Source: Rhodoferax sp. OV413 (GTDB taxonomy: Bacteria > Pseudomonadota > Gammaproteobacteria > Burkholderiales > Burkholderiaceae_C). From it: a stretch of 64,000 nt of DNA. Under the pieces are notes generated by a model that was not told where the DNA came from, made no database searches, and saw only the letters and a program-made list of their open reading frames with translations. This document shows positions 1-7,945 of this stretch, piece after piece (the stretch's first letter is position 1; each line of letters begins with the position of its first letter). A program made the position numbers and the translations under genes. The stretch covers positions 62,001 through 126,000 of the forward strand of contig NZ_FNJA01000001.1 in the NCBI RefSeq assembly GCF_900104385.1. Reading direction: 5' to 3'.

Positions 1-1327
1 CGATCAAGGTGTCGATCTGGCGGAAGTTCTCTATCGCCGCGGCATCGCGGAACAGCACGCCGTGGCTGGCGCCGCGCCCGGTGGCCACCATGATGGACAT
101 GGGCGTGGCCAGGCCCAGCGCGCACGGGCAGGCAATGATCAGCACGGCCACCGCATTGATCAGGCCGTAAACCCAGCTGGGCGCGGGGCCGAAGATGCCC
201 CAGGCCAGCAGGGTCAGCACGGCTACCGACACTACGCCGAACACAAAGTAGCCGGCAACAGAGTCGGCCATGCGCTGCATGGGCGCTTTGGAGCGCTGGG
301 CCTGCACCACCATCTGCACGATCTGCGCAAGCATGGTGCTGGAGCCCACGCGTTCGGCCCGCATGGTGAGCGCGCCCGTGGTGTTCAGGGTGGCGCCGAT
401 CAGTTTGTCGCCGCTGCGCTTGGTGACGGGCATGGGCTCGCCGGTCAGCATGGATTCGTCCACCGCGCTGCTGCCGTCCAGCACCAAACCGTCTACCGGC
501 AGTTTTTCGCCGGGGCGCACGCGCAGGCGGTCGCCTATGTGCACATGGCTGAGCGGGATGTCGGCTTCGCTGCCGTCGTCGGCGATGCGGCGGGCGGTTT
601 TCGGCGCCAGGCCAAGCAGGGATTTGATCGCCGCCGAGGTCTGCGAGCGGGCTTTCAGCTCCAGCAACTGGCCCAGCAGGGTGAGCGAAATGATCACCGC
701 CGCCGCCTCGAAGTACACCGCCACCCGCCCCATGGACACAAAGGACGCGGGAAACACCTGCGGCGCTAGCGTGGCCACCAGGCTGTAGACAAAGGCCGCG
801 CCCGTGCCCAGGCTGATCAGGGTCCACATATTCGGGCTGCGCGTGCGTACCGACTGCCAGCCCCGGACAAAAAACGGCCAGCCCGCCCACAGCACCACGG
901 GCAGGCTCAGCAGCAGCTCGATCCAGCTTTGCACCTGCATGTCGAACCACTGCAGGCGGTGGCCGAGCATGGCTAGCAGCATCACCGCGGCACTCAGCGG
1001 CAGGGTCCACCAGAAGCGCCGGCGAAAGTCGGTCAGCTCGGGGTTTTCTGCCTCGTCCAGGCTGGGCATTTCGGGCTCCAGCGCCATGCCGCAGTGCGGG
1101 CAGCTGCCCGGGTGGTCTTGCCGCACCTCGGGGTGCATGGGGCAGGTGTAGACCGTGCCGACCACCGCCGCTTCCTGCTTACTCGCCGGAGGTGCCAGGT
1201 ATTTTTGCGGGTTGGCGGCGAACTTGGTTTTGCAGCCTGCGCTGCAAAAGTAATAGCTGTGGCCCGCGTGGGTGTGGGCGTGGGCGGACTGTGCGGTCAC
1301 CGTCATGCCGCAGACAGGGTCTTTCAT
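1..1327 (-). CDS. copA: Copper-translocating P1B-type ATPase (3' part outside window)
   Basis: Exports Cu(I) or a related soft metal across the inner membrane using ATP. The N-terminus carries a YHS/TRASH-type metal site (MKDPVCGM, then YYFCSAGC, about residues 1-45) and a second metal-binding segment YTCPMHPEV...CPHCGM (about 59-85). Transmembrane helices follow, then the actuator motif TGEP (about residue 293) and the CPC transport motif CPCALG (about 399). The phosphorylation DKTG and nucleotide-binding parts lie beyond position 1, so the gene is cut by the window. The ATG at 1327 is the first codon of the YHS motif. It is divergent from a MerR gene with a MerR-type promoter between them. 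Silver or another monovalent metal is possible, but the flanking cupredoxin genes favour copper. Confidence 0.93.
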   Translation of the reverse strand, partial: MKDPVCGMTVTAQSAHAHTHAGHSYYFCSAGCKTKFAANPQKYLAPPASKQEAAVVGTVYTCPMHPEVRQDHPGSCPHCGMALEPEMPSLDEAENPELTDFRRRFWWTLPLSAAVMLLAMLGHRLQWFDMQVQSWIELLLSLPVVLWAGWPFFVRGWQSVRTRSPNMWTLISLGTGAAFVYSLVATLAPQVFPASFVSMGRVAVYFEAAAVIISLTLLGQLLELKARSQTSAAIKSLLGLAPKTARRIADDGSEADIPLSHVHIGDRLRVRPGEKLPVDGLVLDGSSAVDESMLTGEPMPVTKRSGDKLIGATLNTTGALTMRAERVGSSTMLAQIVQMVVQAQRSKAPMQRMADSVAGYFVFGVVSVAVLTLLAWGIFGPAPSWVYGLINAVAVLIIACPCALGLATPMSIMVATGRGASHGVLFRDAAAIENFRQIDTLI

Positions 1328-1357
1328 GGCGGACTCCTTTGCAAACTGAATGCGCCG

Positions 1358-1389
1358 AGCATAAACTCCGTAGTCAACCCCAGAGTCAA
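1358..1389 (-). promoter_or_regulatory. MerR-type promoter/operator for the copper ATPase gene
   Basis: On the minus strand TTGACT (1384-1389) and TATGCT (1358-1363) are separated by 20 bp, longer than the usual 17 and characteristic of promoters untwisted by MerR-family activators. An imperfect dyad (ACTCnG...CnGAGT, 1365-1386) fills the spacer. It lies about 31 bp upstream of the ATPase start and between it and the divergent merR gene. Inferred from sequence only. Confidence 0.65.
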
Positions 1390-1410
1390 GGGGTTTTACA
1401 AAGGTTTTTT

Positions 1411-1824
1411 ATGGATGCAGCCGCGACCACCCATCTCACCATTGGCAAACTGGCCAAAGCCGCCGGCGTGGGGGTGGAAACCATCCGTTACTACCAGCAG
1501 CGCAATCTGCTGCCGGTGCCCGCGTCTTCGGGCGCCTACCGCTACTACCCGGTGGCGCTGGGCCAGCGTATACGCTTCATCAAGCGCGCGCAGGAGCTGG
1601 GCTTCTCGCTGGACGAAGTGGCCGAGCTGCTGTCGCTGGAAGACGGCCTGGACCGCCAGTCGATACGCCAGATCGCCGGCCAGCGGCTGGACGAAATCCG
1701 CAGCCGCATGGCCGACCTGCAGCGCATGCAGCAGGCGTTGTCGCATCTGATAACCACCTGCGAGCACACGGGCAAGGAGCAGCCTTGCCCGATCATCGAC
1801 ACCCTGGCGGCGGACCGCCACTGA
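1411..1824 (+). CDS. MerR-family metal-responsive transcriptional regulator
   Basis: Dimeric metal-sensing activator, 137 aa. An N-terminal winged helix (IGKLAKAAGVGVETIRYYQQ, residues 11-30) is followed by the dimerisation helix and a metal loop TCEHTGKEQPCPI. Cysteines fall at residues 117 and 126, the same numbers and spacing as two of the three Hg ligands of MerR. The third ligand (Cys82 in MerR) is an arginine here. The ATG at 1411 follows AAAGG and starts just before the HTH; longer upstream readings run through the divergent promoter. The gene is divergent from the copper ATPase, so it probably activates that promoter. CueR normally has Cys112 and Cys120, so the metal specificity is uncertain. 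Confidence 0.88.
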   Translation: MDAAATTHLTIGKLAKAAGVGVETIRYYQQRNLLPVPASSGAYRYYPVALGQRIRFIKRAQELGFSLDEVAELLSLEDGLDRQSIRQIAGQRLDEIRSRMADLQRMQQALSHLITTCEHTGKEQPCPIIDTLAADRH

Positions 1825-2124
1825 TTACGGCGCGGGCTGGATATCGGTCACCACCAGCGCGCTGCCGATCTGCTCGGCGGTGAACTTCACCTTGTCGCCG
1901 GCCTTGATCTTCTCCAGCAGCGCCGGATTCTTCACCTGGAACACCATGCTCATGGGCGGCATCTCCAGGTTCTTGATCTCGCCGTGCTTGAGGGTGATTT
2001 TCTGGGCCGACAGGTCGACCTTGCGGACTTCGCCGTCGGTGTAGGGCAGGGCGGTCTGGGCCAGGGCTGCAGCGCTGATGCAGGCGATGGCCAGGGCTTT
2101 GAGCAAAGTGTGGGTGAACTGCAT
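1825..2124 (-). CDS. CusF-like periplasmic copper-binding protein
   Basis: Small periplasmic copper chaperone, 99 aa with a signal peptide ending near AALAQ (residue 23). The CusF ligand region reads KHGEIKNLEMPPMSMVF: His47, Met58 and Met60 match the His-Met-Met site of CusF, while the position of the CusF cation-pi tryptophan is Met55. It is the last gene of the minus-strand copper series, 16 bp after the cupredoxin gene. Its TAA stop abuts the stop of the convergent merR gene. It probably hands Cu(I) to an efflux or oxidase partner. No CusA/CusB gene is present in the window. Confidence 0.85.
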   Translation of the reverse strand: MQFTHTLLKALAIACISAAALAQTALPYTDGEVRKVDLSAQKITLKHGEIKNLEMPPMSMVFQVKNPALLEKIKAGDKVKFTAEQIGSALVVTDIQPAP

Positions 2125-2140
2125 GTTGTTTCCTTGAAAG

Positions 2141-2638
2141 TTATTTGGCGGCGACGGTGATCTTGCCGACCATGCCGGCCTGGTAATGGCCGGGGATCAG
2201 GCAGGCAAAGTCGAAGTTGCCGGCGCGGTTGAAGGTCCAGACGATGTCGCCGGCTGCCTTGGGCCCTACATGCGCCATATAGGGTTCGTCGTGCTCCATG
2301 GTGGAGAACTTGGCCATCAGGGCTGCGTGCTCGTCCAGCTTGGCCTTGGTGCCGATCACCAGCTCGTGGCCCAGCGCGCCGGTGTTCTTCATGCGGAAGC
2401 GGATGGTCTCGCCCAGCTTCACGGCGATGTTGTCGGGGCTGAAGCGCATGGTGTCCAGCATAGTGATCTGCACGGTGCGCTTTACTGCTTTGGCATCGCC
2501 GGCAATGCCCCATTCGGTTTGCTCCTTTTTCACCGGACCATGGGGTTTGTCGTGGCCGGGGCTAGCCACTGCGCGGCCGACTGCGGCCATGAGTGCGGTG
2601 GAAGCCAAGGTTTGAAGTGCGTGTCTGCGGTTTTTCAT
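2141..2638 (-). CDS. Exported cupredoxin (plastocyanin/azurin-like copper protein)
   Basis: Single-domain cupredoxin of 165 aa. The N-terminus is a signal sequence with an arginine pair (MKNRRHAL) that could be Tat- or Sec-type. The type 1 copper ligands are visible: His91 in GHELVIG, then Cys146, His151 and Met156 in FACLIPGHYQAGMVG. A His-rich stretch lies just after the signal peptide. It sits between the multicopper oxidase and CusF-like genes in one orientation and likely acts in periplasmic copper binding or electron transfer during copper stress. Similar proteins are called copper-resistance cupredoxins; the exact partner is unknown. Confidence 0.87.
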   Translation of the reverse strand: MKNRRHALQTLASTALMAAVGRAVASPGHDKPHGPVKKEQTEWGIAGDAKAVKRTVQITMLDTMRFSPDNIAVKLGETIRFRMKNTGALGHELVIGTKAKLDEHAALMAKFSTMEHDEPYMAHVGPKAAGDIVWTFNRAGNFDFACLIPGHYQAGMVGKITVAAK

Positions 2639-2670
2639 GTTTGCCTTTAAGAAGAAGTTATGAATGAAAT

Positions 2671-2720
2671 CGGGCTCTAGCGCATATTTAATCTGCGCGA
2701 GCGGCTATAAAGTTGATAGC
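2671..2720 (-). repeat. Interspersed palindromic repeat, copy 1
   Basis: Intergenic copy between the multicopper oxidase and cupredoxin genes. Read on the minus strand it shows GCTATC...TATAGCCGCTCGCGCAG then ATGCGCTAGAGCCCGATTT, matching the family order (GCTAT, ATAGCtGC, GCGCA, TGCGC, GAGgCC, TTT). The GCGCA/TGCGC arms can pair. Confidence 0.6.
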
Positions 2721-2727
2721 GGTTGCT

Positions 2728-4092
2728 TCAGTGGCTGGTATGTGCGCCTCCGCTGGGTTTGCGTACCTGTAGCGCCGCAGTCGGGGCTACGGCGGCGGGC
2801 CGGGCGGGTTCGGCCAAAGCGCCAGTCCATTCGAACGCCTGTGTGCCCGGTGGCTGCCGATAAGCACCGGGGTCGCTGTAGTCGCCGGGCTTTTGCTCCT
2901 TGCGCACCTTGAGGGTGGTGAACATGCCGCCCATCTCAATCGGGCCGTAGGGGCCGCTGCCGCTCATCATGGGCAGGGTCTGGTCGGGGATGGGCATCTG
3001 CATTTCGCCCATGTCGGCCATGCCGCGCTCGCCCATCAGCATGTAGTCGGGCACCAGCTTCTGGATCTTTTGCACCAGGCCGCGGTGGTCCACGCCGATC
3101 ATGTTGGGCACGGTGTGGCCCATGGGGTTCATGGTGTGGTGGCTCTTGTGGCAGTGCAGGGCCCAGTCGCCGGGCTCGTCGGCCAAGAACTCTATCTGCC
3201 GCATCTGGCCTACCGCAATGTCGGTGGTGACCTCGGGCCAGCGCGCGCCGTGCGGCACCGGGCCGCCGTCGGTGCCGGTGACCATGAACTCGTGGCCGTG
3301 CAGGTGGATGGGGTGGTTTGTCATCGTCAGGTTGCCCACGCGAATGCGCACCTTGTCGCCATGGCGCACGTTCAAGGTGTCGATGCCGGGGAAGGCCCGG
3401 CTGTTCCAGGTCCACAGGTTCTGGTCCAGCATGGTGTTGGGCCGCGGCGTGGTGCTACCGGGGTCGATGTCGTAGGCGTTCAGCAGAAAGCAAAAGTCGC
3501 GCTGCACGGTGTCGATCAGCGGATGTTTGGCCTTGGGGTGCGTGACCCAAAAGCCCATCATGCCCATGGCCATCTGCACCATTTCGTCCGCATGCGGGTG
3601 GTACATGAAGGTGCCGGGGCGGCGCGCCTCGAACTCGTAGACAAAGGTCTTGCCCACCGGGATCTGCGGTTGCGTGAGGCCACCCACGCCGTCCATGCCG
3701 TTGGGCAGGCGCTGGCCGTGCCAGTGGATGGTGGTGTGCTCGGGCAGGCGATTGGTGACGAAGATGCGCACCTTGTCGCCTTCCACTACTTCAATCGTCG
3801 GGCCGGGCGACTGGCCGTTGTAGCCCCAGAGCGTGGCCTGCATGCCGGGGGCGATTTCGCGCACCACCGGCTCGGCCACCAAGTGGAATTCTTTCACCCC
3901 GGCGTTCATGCGCCAGGGGCAGGTCCAGCCGTTCAGGGTGACTACTGGGTTGTACGGCCGGCCATTCGGTGGCACGAGCGGCGGGGCGGTTGCGGGCGTG
4001 GTGGCGATCACCGGCTCGGGCAGGGCGGCCATCGCCACCTTGCTGACGCTGGCAACCAGCACAGCGCCGCCAAAAAATGTTCTGCGGTCCAT
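2728..4092 (-). CDS. Multicopper oxidase (CopA/CumA-like)
   Basis: Periplasmic multicopper oxidase of 454 aa, probably oxidising Cu(I) to Cu(II). The signal peptide has a Tat-like start (MDRRTFFGGA). All four copper motifs are present: HWHG (His123, His125), HPHADEM (His165, His167), HPIHLHGHEF (His260-265) and HCHKSHHTMNPM (His313-Cys314-His315, His319, Met324). The C-terminal part after about residue 340 is Met-rich (GMADMGEMQMPIP...), as in copper-resistance oxidases. It begins 1 bp after the end of the TolC-type gene and is 89 bp from the cupredoxin gene, with a repeat copy between, so it belongs to the copper operon. Confidence 0.92.
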   Translation of the reverse strand: MDRRTFFGGAVLVASVSKVAMAALPEPVIATTPATAPPLVPPNGRPYNPVVTLNGWTCPWRMNAGVKEFHLVAEPVVREIAPGMQATLWGYNGQSPGPTIEVVEGDKVRIFVTNRLPEHTTIHWHGQRLPNGMDGVGGLTQPQIPVGKTFVYEFEARRPGTFMYHPHADEMVQMAMGMMGFWVTHPKAKHPLIDTVQRDFCFLLNAYDIDPGSTTPRPNTMLDQNLWTWNSRAFPGIDTLNVRHGDKVRIRVGNLTMTNHPIHLHGHEFMVTGTDGGPVPHGARWPEVTTDIAVGQMRQIEFLADEPGDWALHCHKSHHTMNPMGHTVPNMIGVDHRGLVQKIQKLVPDYMLMGERGMADMGEMQMPIPDQTLPMMSGSGPYGPIEMGGMFTTLKVRKEQKPGDYSDPGAYRQPPGTQAFEWTGALAEPARPAAVAPTAALQVRKPSGGAHTSH

Positions 4093-4093
4093 T

Positions 4094-5497
4094 TCAATGT
4101 CCTTGGGTAGCGGAGGCTTCTGCGGCAGCGCCGGAAGCCAAAGAGGCGGGGGCGCCGGGCGAGGTGCCGCTGAGTACGGTTTGCAGATCGGTCTCGGCCA
4201 GCCAGAAGTCGCGCTGGGCCTCGATGGCGCTGTTCACGCTCAGCACCTGCTGGCGTGTATCGGCCAGCAGCTCCCATACACTGGCCAGCATGCCGCTGTA
4301 GCGCAGCACCAGCTCGTCGTTGATGAACTTGCGCAGCGGCACGATCTCGTCGCGGTAGTGCACTGCCAGGTCGTAAGCCGTGCGGTAGCCGAAGTAGGCT
4401 TCGCGGGCTTCCGACCTTGCCTGCACCGCCACGCCGCGCACCCGCGCTGTTGACTGCAAGACCAGCGCCTTCGAGCGCGCATGGCGGGCACTGCCCCAGT
4501 CGAATACGGGCAAGGGCAGCTCCAGCTCCCAGCCGCGCTTGGTCTCCTTGCTGCCTGCGGCGTTGTCGAACGTGGTGTTGCGGGTGTAGCCCATAGTCAA
4601 GCCGTCGAAGTAGCCCGCCACGTCGCTGAAGCCCTGCTGCCGGGCCACATAGCCCGCTGCCGCAACAGCCGAGCGCACATCCAGCCGCTCACGCAGTGCG
4701 CGCGCTTCGATGTCTTGCATGTTCGTCACCGTCTTGGGAATGTCGGGCAGGCGATGGGCCAGGGTGAAGCCGGTTTGCGCGCCCCACAGACCCATCAGGC
4801 GGGTGAGCTTTTCGCGCGCGCTGAAGGTGGTCTGCTGGGCCCGGGCCAGCTGGGCCGTGGCATCGGCCAGGAACACCTGTTCGCGCGCCTGCTCCAGCCG
4901 GCTCCAGTTGCCGACGCGGGCCATGCGCCGGGCCAGCTCGGCGCCGGCTTCGGCTGCGTCTTTCACGTCGCGCAGGTAGAGCGCGCTTTGCTGGGCCGCC
5001 ACCGCGCTGATCCAGGCCTTGCGGGTGTCGGCCGCCAGCCGCACCACGTCCTGCGCGGCCTGCAGCTTGGCCAGCTCGTGCTGCTGGCCTTGCCACTCGG
5101 CGCGCCAGGGCAGGGCCAGTAGGCCCAGCACATTGAAGCTGAGCACGCGTTCGATCTCCCGCGTGCTGCCTTCGGTGAAGCGGCCAATGGCGAAGTGCGG
5201 ATTCGGCAAACGGTCCATTTGTACCCGTTCGGCATCGCTCAGGCCCAGCGTGGCCAGCGACTCCTGCATTTGCGGGTTGTTCAGCAATGCGATGCGTACC
5301 GCGGCTTCGGCATCCAGCGGCTGGGCCAGCAGGCCGGCCACCGCCTGCGGGTCGGGGCGCAGGCTGGCGGTGCCGATGCGGGGCTGTGCGAGCTGCTGCA
5401 CCGCACCCAGGTCGCCATCGGGCGAGAGCGTGGCGCAGCCGGTGAGCGCCAGCATCAGCAGGGCCGCAGCGCTGCGTTGGATTGAAATGGTAGACAT
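4094..5497 (-). CDS. TolC-family outer membrane lipoprotein
   Basis: Outer membrane channel of 467 aa. The N-terminus has a lipoprotein signal with box LTGCA (Cys21). The long alpha-helical body with two outer-membrane-efflux repeats fits TolC/CusC-type proteins. It lies between a small periplasmic protein gene and the multicopper oxidase gene, all on the minus strand with gaps of 1-8 bp. In copper loci such proteins usually pair with an RND pump and an adaptor; neither is nearby, so the partner is encoded elsewhere or this protein works with the oxidase by a route not visible here. Confidence 0.88.
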   Translation of the reverse strand: MSTISIQRSAAALLMLALTGCATLSPDGDLGAVQQLAQPRIGTASLRPDPQAVAGLLAQPLDAEAAVRIALLNNPQMQESLATLGLSDAERVQMDRLPNPHFAIGRFTEGSTREIERVLSFNVLGLLALPWRAEWQGQQHELAKLQAAQDVVRLAADTRKAWISAVAAQQSALYLRDVKDAAEAGAELARRMARVGNWSRLEQAREQVFLADATAQLARAQQTTFSAREKLTRLMGLWGAQTGFTLAHRLPDIPKTVTNMQDIEARALRERLDVRSAVAAAGYVARQQGFSDVAGYFDGLTMGYTRNTTFDNAAGSKETKRGWELELPLPVFDWGSARHARSKALVLQSTARVRGVAVQARSEAREAYFGYRTAYDLAVHYRDEIVPLRKFINDELVLRYSGMLASVWELLADTRQQVLSVNSAIEAQRDFWLAETDLQTVLSGTSPGAPASLASGAAAEASATQGH

Positions 5498-5504
5498 CAG
5501 CGGC

Positions 5505-5771
5505 CTACCGTTTCTGCGCGTCGGGGTGCGGTGCGGGCGGCTGGGCCTGCTCCCACTTCAGCACATCGGCATGGCCGCGGTGGAACTGGCCGACGTCGGC
5601 ATTGGCCTTCTTCCAGTCGAGCGACTGGGTTTCGACGCCGCGGGCGGTGGTATCAAACACCGAGCGGTAGGGCACAGCGGGCACGGCAGCCGCAGGGTCG
5701 GCGGCAGCCGGCAGCTGGGCGAGGGCCGGTAGGCACAGCAGTGCCCCGGCCAAAAAGAATGGGGTTTTCAC
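5505..5771 (-). CDS. Small exported protein of the copper operon
   Basis: 88-aa protein with a clear signal peptide (VKTPFFLAGALLCLPALAQ) and a mature part of about 70 residues including the segment PYRSVFDTTARGVETQSLDWKK. The GTG at 5771 is chosen because CAGGAG lies 6 bases upstream and the signal peptide begins exactly there; longer in-frame readings add unrelated arginine-rich sequence. The gene is 7 bp upstream of the TolC-type gene in the same orientation. It has no cysteines in the mature part. I do not know its function; its place suggests a periplasmic role in copper handling. Confidence 0.8.
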   Translation of the reverse strand: MKTPFFLAGALLCLPALAQLPAAADPAAAVPAVPYRSVFDTTARGVETQSLDWKKANADVGQFHRGHADVLKWEQAQPPAPHPDAQKR

Positions 5772-5853
5772 AAAAATCTCCTGAACGACACAAGCAAACC
5801 CTCTGCACGCCGCCGATCGGGGGCGGATTACAGACGGACTAAGGCTGGGACGT

Positions 5854-6243
5854 TCAGGAAATGGGTGGCTTGAGCGCGAACGCGGCGGGCGCGCTGGCGA
5901 AGCGGGTGTGCGCCACGTCGGGCAGCGCATGGCTCAGCCAGCCGCTGGGCTGGGCGGACCAGGGTGCCGGCGCTGCCACGGTATGGCAGATCTGGCAGAG
6001 AGGGCAGCTGCCGCAATGGTTTGGAGTTGTATCGCTGGCTGGCGTCACCGACTCCGCATGGCCCGGACATTCGGCTTGCATTTCTGCATCAAACAGCTCG
6101 CTAGCGCTTGATGTATCTGCGCTGGCAGCTATATTTTGCATAGCAATTGGGTGCTGCACCAGCATCTCCATAGCCATCGCATCACCGACCCAGCCGCGCA
6201 AAGGCAGCAGGGCGATCATGAGGATGAGGAAAAACCGGCGCAT
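5854..6243 (-). CDS. Exported Cys-rich protein of the copper operon
   Basis: 129-aa protein with a signal peptide (MRRFFLILMIALLPLRGWVGDAMA) and the motif CGSCPLCQICH (Cys77, 80, 83, 86), a likely metal site with another Cys at 59. Met and His residues follow the signal peptide. It resembles small DUF2946-type proteins found with copper genes, but I am not certain of the family. Residues about 35-52 (QNIAASADTSSASELFD) are encoded by an interspersed repeat, so part of the mature protein is repeat-derived. It heads the minus-strand copper series, 47 bp after the stop of a chemoreceptor gene. Confidence 0.78.
   Translation of the reverse strand: MRRFFLILMIALLPLRGWVGDAMAMEMLVQHPIAMQNIAASADTSSASELFDAEMQAECPGHAESVTPASDTTPNHCGSCPLCQICHTVAAPAPWSAQPSGWLSHALPDVAHTRFASAPAAFALKPPIS
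6096..6152 (-). repeat. Interspersed palindromic repeat, copy 2 (inside a gene)
   Basis: In frame inside the Cys-rich copper protein gene. Minus-strand reading: CAATTGCTATGC, AAAATATAGCTGCC, AGCGCAGATAC, AAGCGCTAGCGAG. Flank ATAGCAATTG is shared with the copy before tadA. Confidence 0.6.
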
Positions 6244-6290
6244 GCAGGAATGATAGCGGGGGCGGCGAAAGGTTCCCTGGTTTTGCCTGC

Positions 6291-7883
6291 TCAGCGGTTG
6301 AATCCCAGCGACAAGCCCTGGGCTCCATCGTGCTGGCCTAGCTTGAATACGGCTACCACCTGCACCAGGTCTTGCGCCTGGGTGCGCAGGCTGCTGGCGG
6401 CGGCGGCCATTTCTTCTACCAAGGCGGCGTTCTGCTGGGTGGCCTGGTCCATCTGCGTGACGGCTTCGCCAACCTGGGCCACGCCCAACGACTGCTCATT
6501 ACTGGCCGCGCTGATCTCGCCCATGATGTCGGTGACCCGGCGGATGGAATTGACCACCTCGGTCATCGTCGATCCCGCCTGGTCGACCAGGGCTGTGCCC
6601 TGGGCCACGCGGTCCACGCTGGCGCCGATCAGGTTCTTGATTTCCTTGGCGGCTTCGGCCGAGCGACCGGCCAGGCTGCGCACCTCGCTGGCCACCACCG
6701 CGAAGCCGCGGCCTTGTTCGCCGGCGCGGGCGGCTTCCACAGCGGCATTCAGCGCCAGGATGTTGGTCTGGAACGCGATGCCGTCGATCACCTGGATGAT
6801 GTCCGAGATCTTGCGCGAGGATTCGTTGATGCCCTTCATGGTTTCCACCACCTGGGTCACCACTTCGCCGCCGCGGATGGCCACGGTAGATGCGCTCATG
6901 GCCAGCTGGTTGGCCTGGCGGGCGTTGTCGGCGTTTTGCTTGACGGTGGAGCTAAGTTCTTCCATCGAGGCAGCCGTCTGCTCTAGCGCGCTGGCCTGGC
7001 TTTCGGTGCGGGCGCTGAGGTCGTTGTTGCCCTCGGCAATCTGGGCGCTGGCAGTGGCCACGCTCTCGGAACCCGAACGCACATTCGCCACCACCTGCAC
7101 CAGGCCCGCTTGCATGGTCTTCAGGCTGGTCAGCAGCTGCCCGAGCTCATCGCTGCGCTGGGTGTCGATGCGTGCGGTCAGGTCGCCCGAGGCCACCTGG
7201 CGGGCGATCACACTGGCTTGCGCCAGCGGGCCGGTGATGGTGCCCGACAGCAGCCAGGCGATCACGATGCTCAGCAGTACGCTGACCACGCCCAGGGCGA
7301 CCATCAGGTTGCGGCTGGTGGCATAGCTGTCCTGGATGGTGCGCGACTGGTCGTCGATGTCCTTGCGCTGGGTGTTCAGCAGCTCTTCCATCTTGGACAT
7401 ATAGGCCTTGGACGCAGGGGTGAACTTCTGGTCCAGCATCTGGCTGGCTTCTTCTGCCTTGCCTTCCTTCTTCAGGTCCAGGATGGCGTCACGCACCAGG
7501 ATGTAATTTTTGCGCTCTTCCGATATCTGCTTGAACAGGGTTTTTTCTACATCCGTGTCCATCAAAAGCTCTACCTGCTTTTGAAATTCGGAGGAGCTTT
7601 TGGTCGAAGCCGCCTGGTCTTCGGCGAAGTAGGTGGCAACGGCGGGGTCGTTGCTCTTGGCAATGGCTCCGGTACGGCGCACACCTGTGTGGATGTTGCG
7701 GTACCAGTCGCTCACGATGCGCTCGGTCTTGATGGGGCTGGCTACCATGTACTGCGCGGCTTCGGCCACCGCATTCAGGCGCGAGATGCCGAAGATGATG
7801 GTAATAACCGACAGCACCAGCACCAGGGCAAAGCCCAGGCCGAGCCGTTTGGCCACCGAGAGGCCGGCGATGAATGAGGGCAT
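6291..7883 (-). CDS. Methyl-accepting chemotaxis protein (4HB sensor)
   Basis: Inner-membrane chemoreceptor of 530 aa. TM1 lies at about residues 13-32, a periplasmic four-helix-bundle sensor at 33-195, TM2 at about 196-217, then HAMP and a long coiled-coil signalling domain with the conserved hairpin tip ([27 protein letters not shown]). There is no C-terminal NWETF-type pentapeptide. AGGAAG precedes the ATG. It lies downstream of, and in the same orientation as, a second chemoreceptor with which it shares almost the whole HAMP-distal half. The ligand is unknown; proximity to copper genes does not by itself indicate a metal ligand. Confidence 0.93.
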   Translation of the reverse strand: MPSFIAGLSVAKRLGLGFALVLVLSVITIIFGISRLNAVAEAAQYMVASPIKTERIVSDWYRNIHTGVRRTGAIAKSNDPAVATYFAEDQAASTKSSSEFQKQVELLMDTDVEKTLFKQISEERKNYILVRDAILDLKKEGKAEEASQMLDQKFTPASKAYMSKMEELLNTQRKDIDDQSRTIQDSYATSRNLMVALGVVSVLLSIVIAWLLSGTITGPLAQASVIARQVASGDLTARIDTQRSDELGQLLTSLKTMQAGLVQVVANVRSGSESVATASAQIAEGNNDLSARTESQASALEQTAASMEELSSTVKQNADNARQANQLAMSASTVAIRGGEVVTQVVETMKGINESSRKISDIIQVIDGIAFQTNILALNAAVEAARAGEQGRGFAVVASEVRSLAGRSAEAAKEIKNLIGASVDRVAQGTALVDQAGSTMTEVVNSIRRVTDIMGEISAASNEQSLGVAQVGEAVTQMDQATQQNAALVEEMAAAASSLRTQAQDLVQVVAVFKLGQHDGAQGLSLGFNR

Positions 7884-7945
7884 TTTGTCTTCCTGTCGTT
7901 ATAAAAATACTTTTACGGAATCCGCCCCGCGCGGCCCCGGGAGAA

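Noticed and set aside
1192-1410. Upstream extension of the MerR gene
   Set aside because: It would run through the divergent promoter and the ATPase start; the HTH begins just after ATG 1411.
5854-6253. Plus-strand open frame over the Cys-rich copper gene
   Set aside because: No ribosome site; the minus frame has a signal peptide and a CxxCxxCxxC motif.
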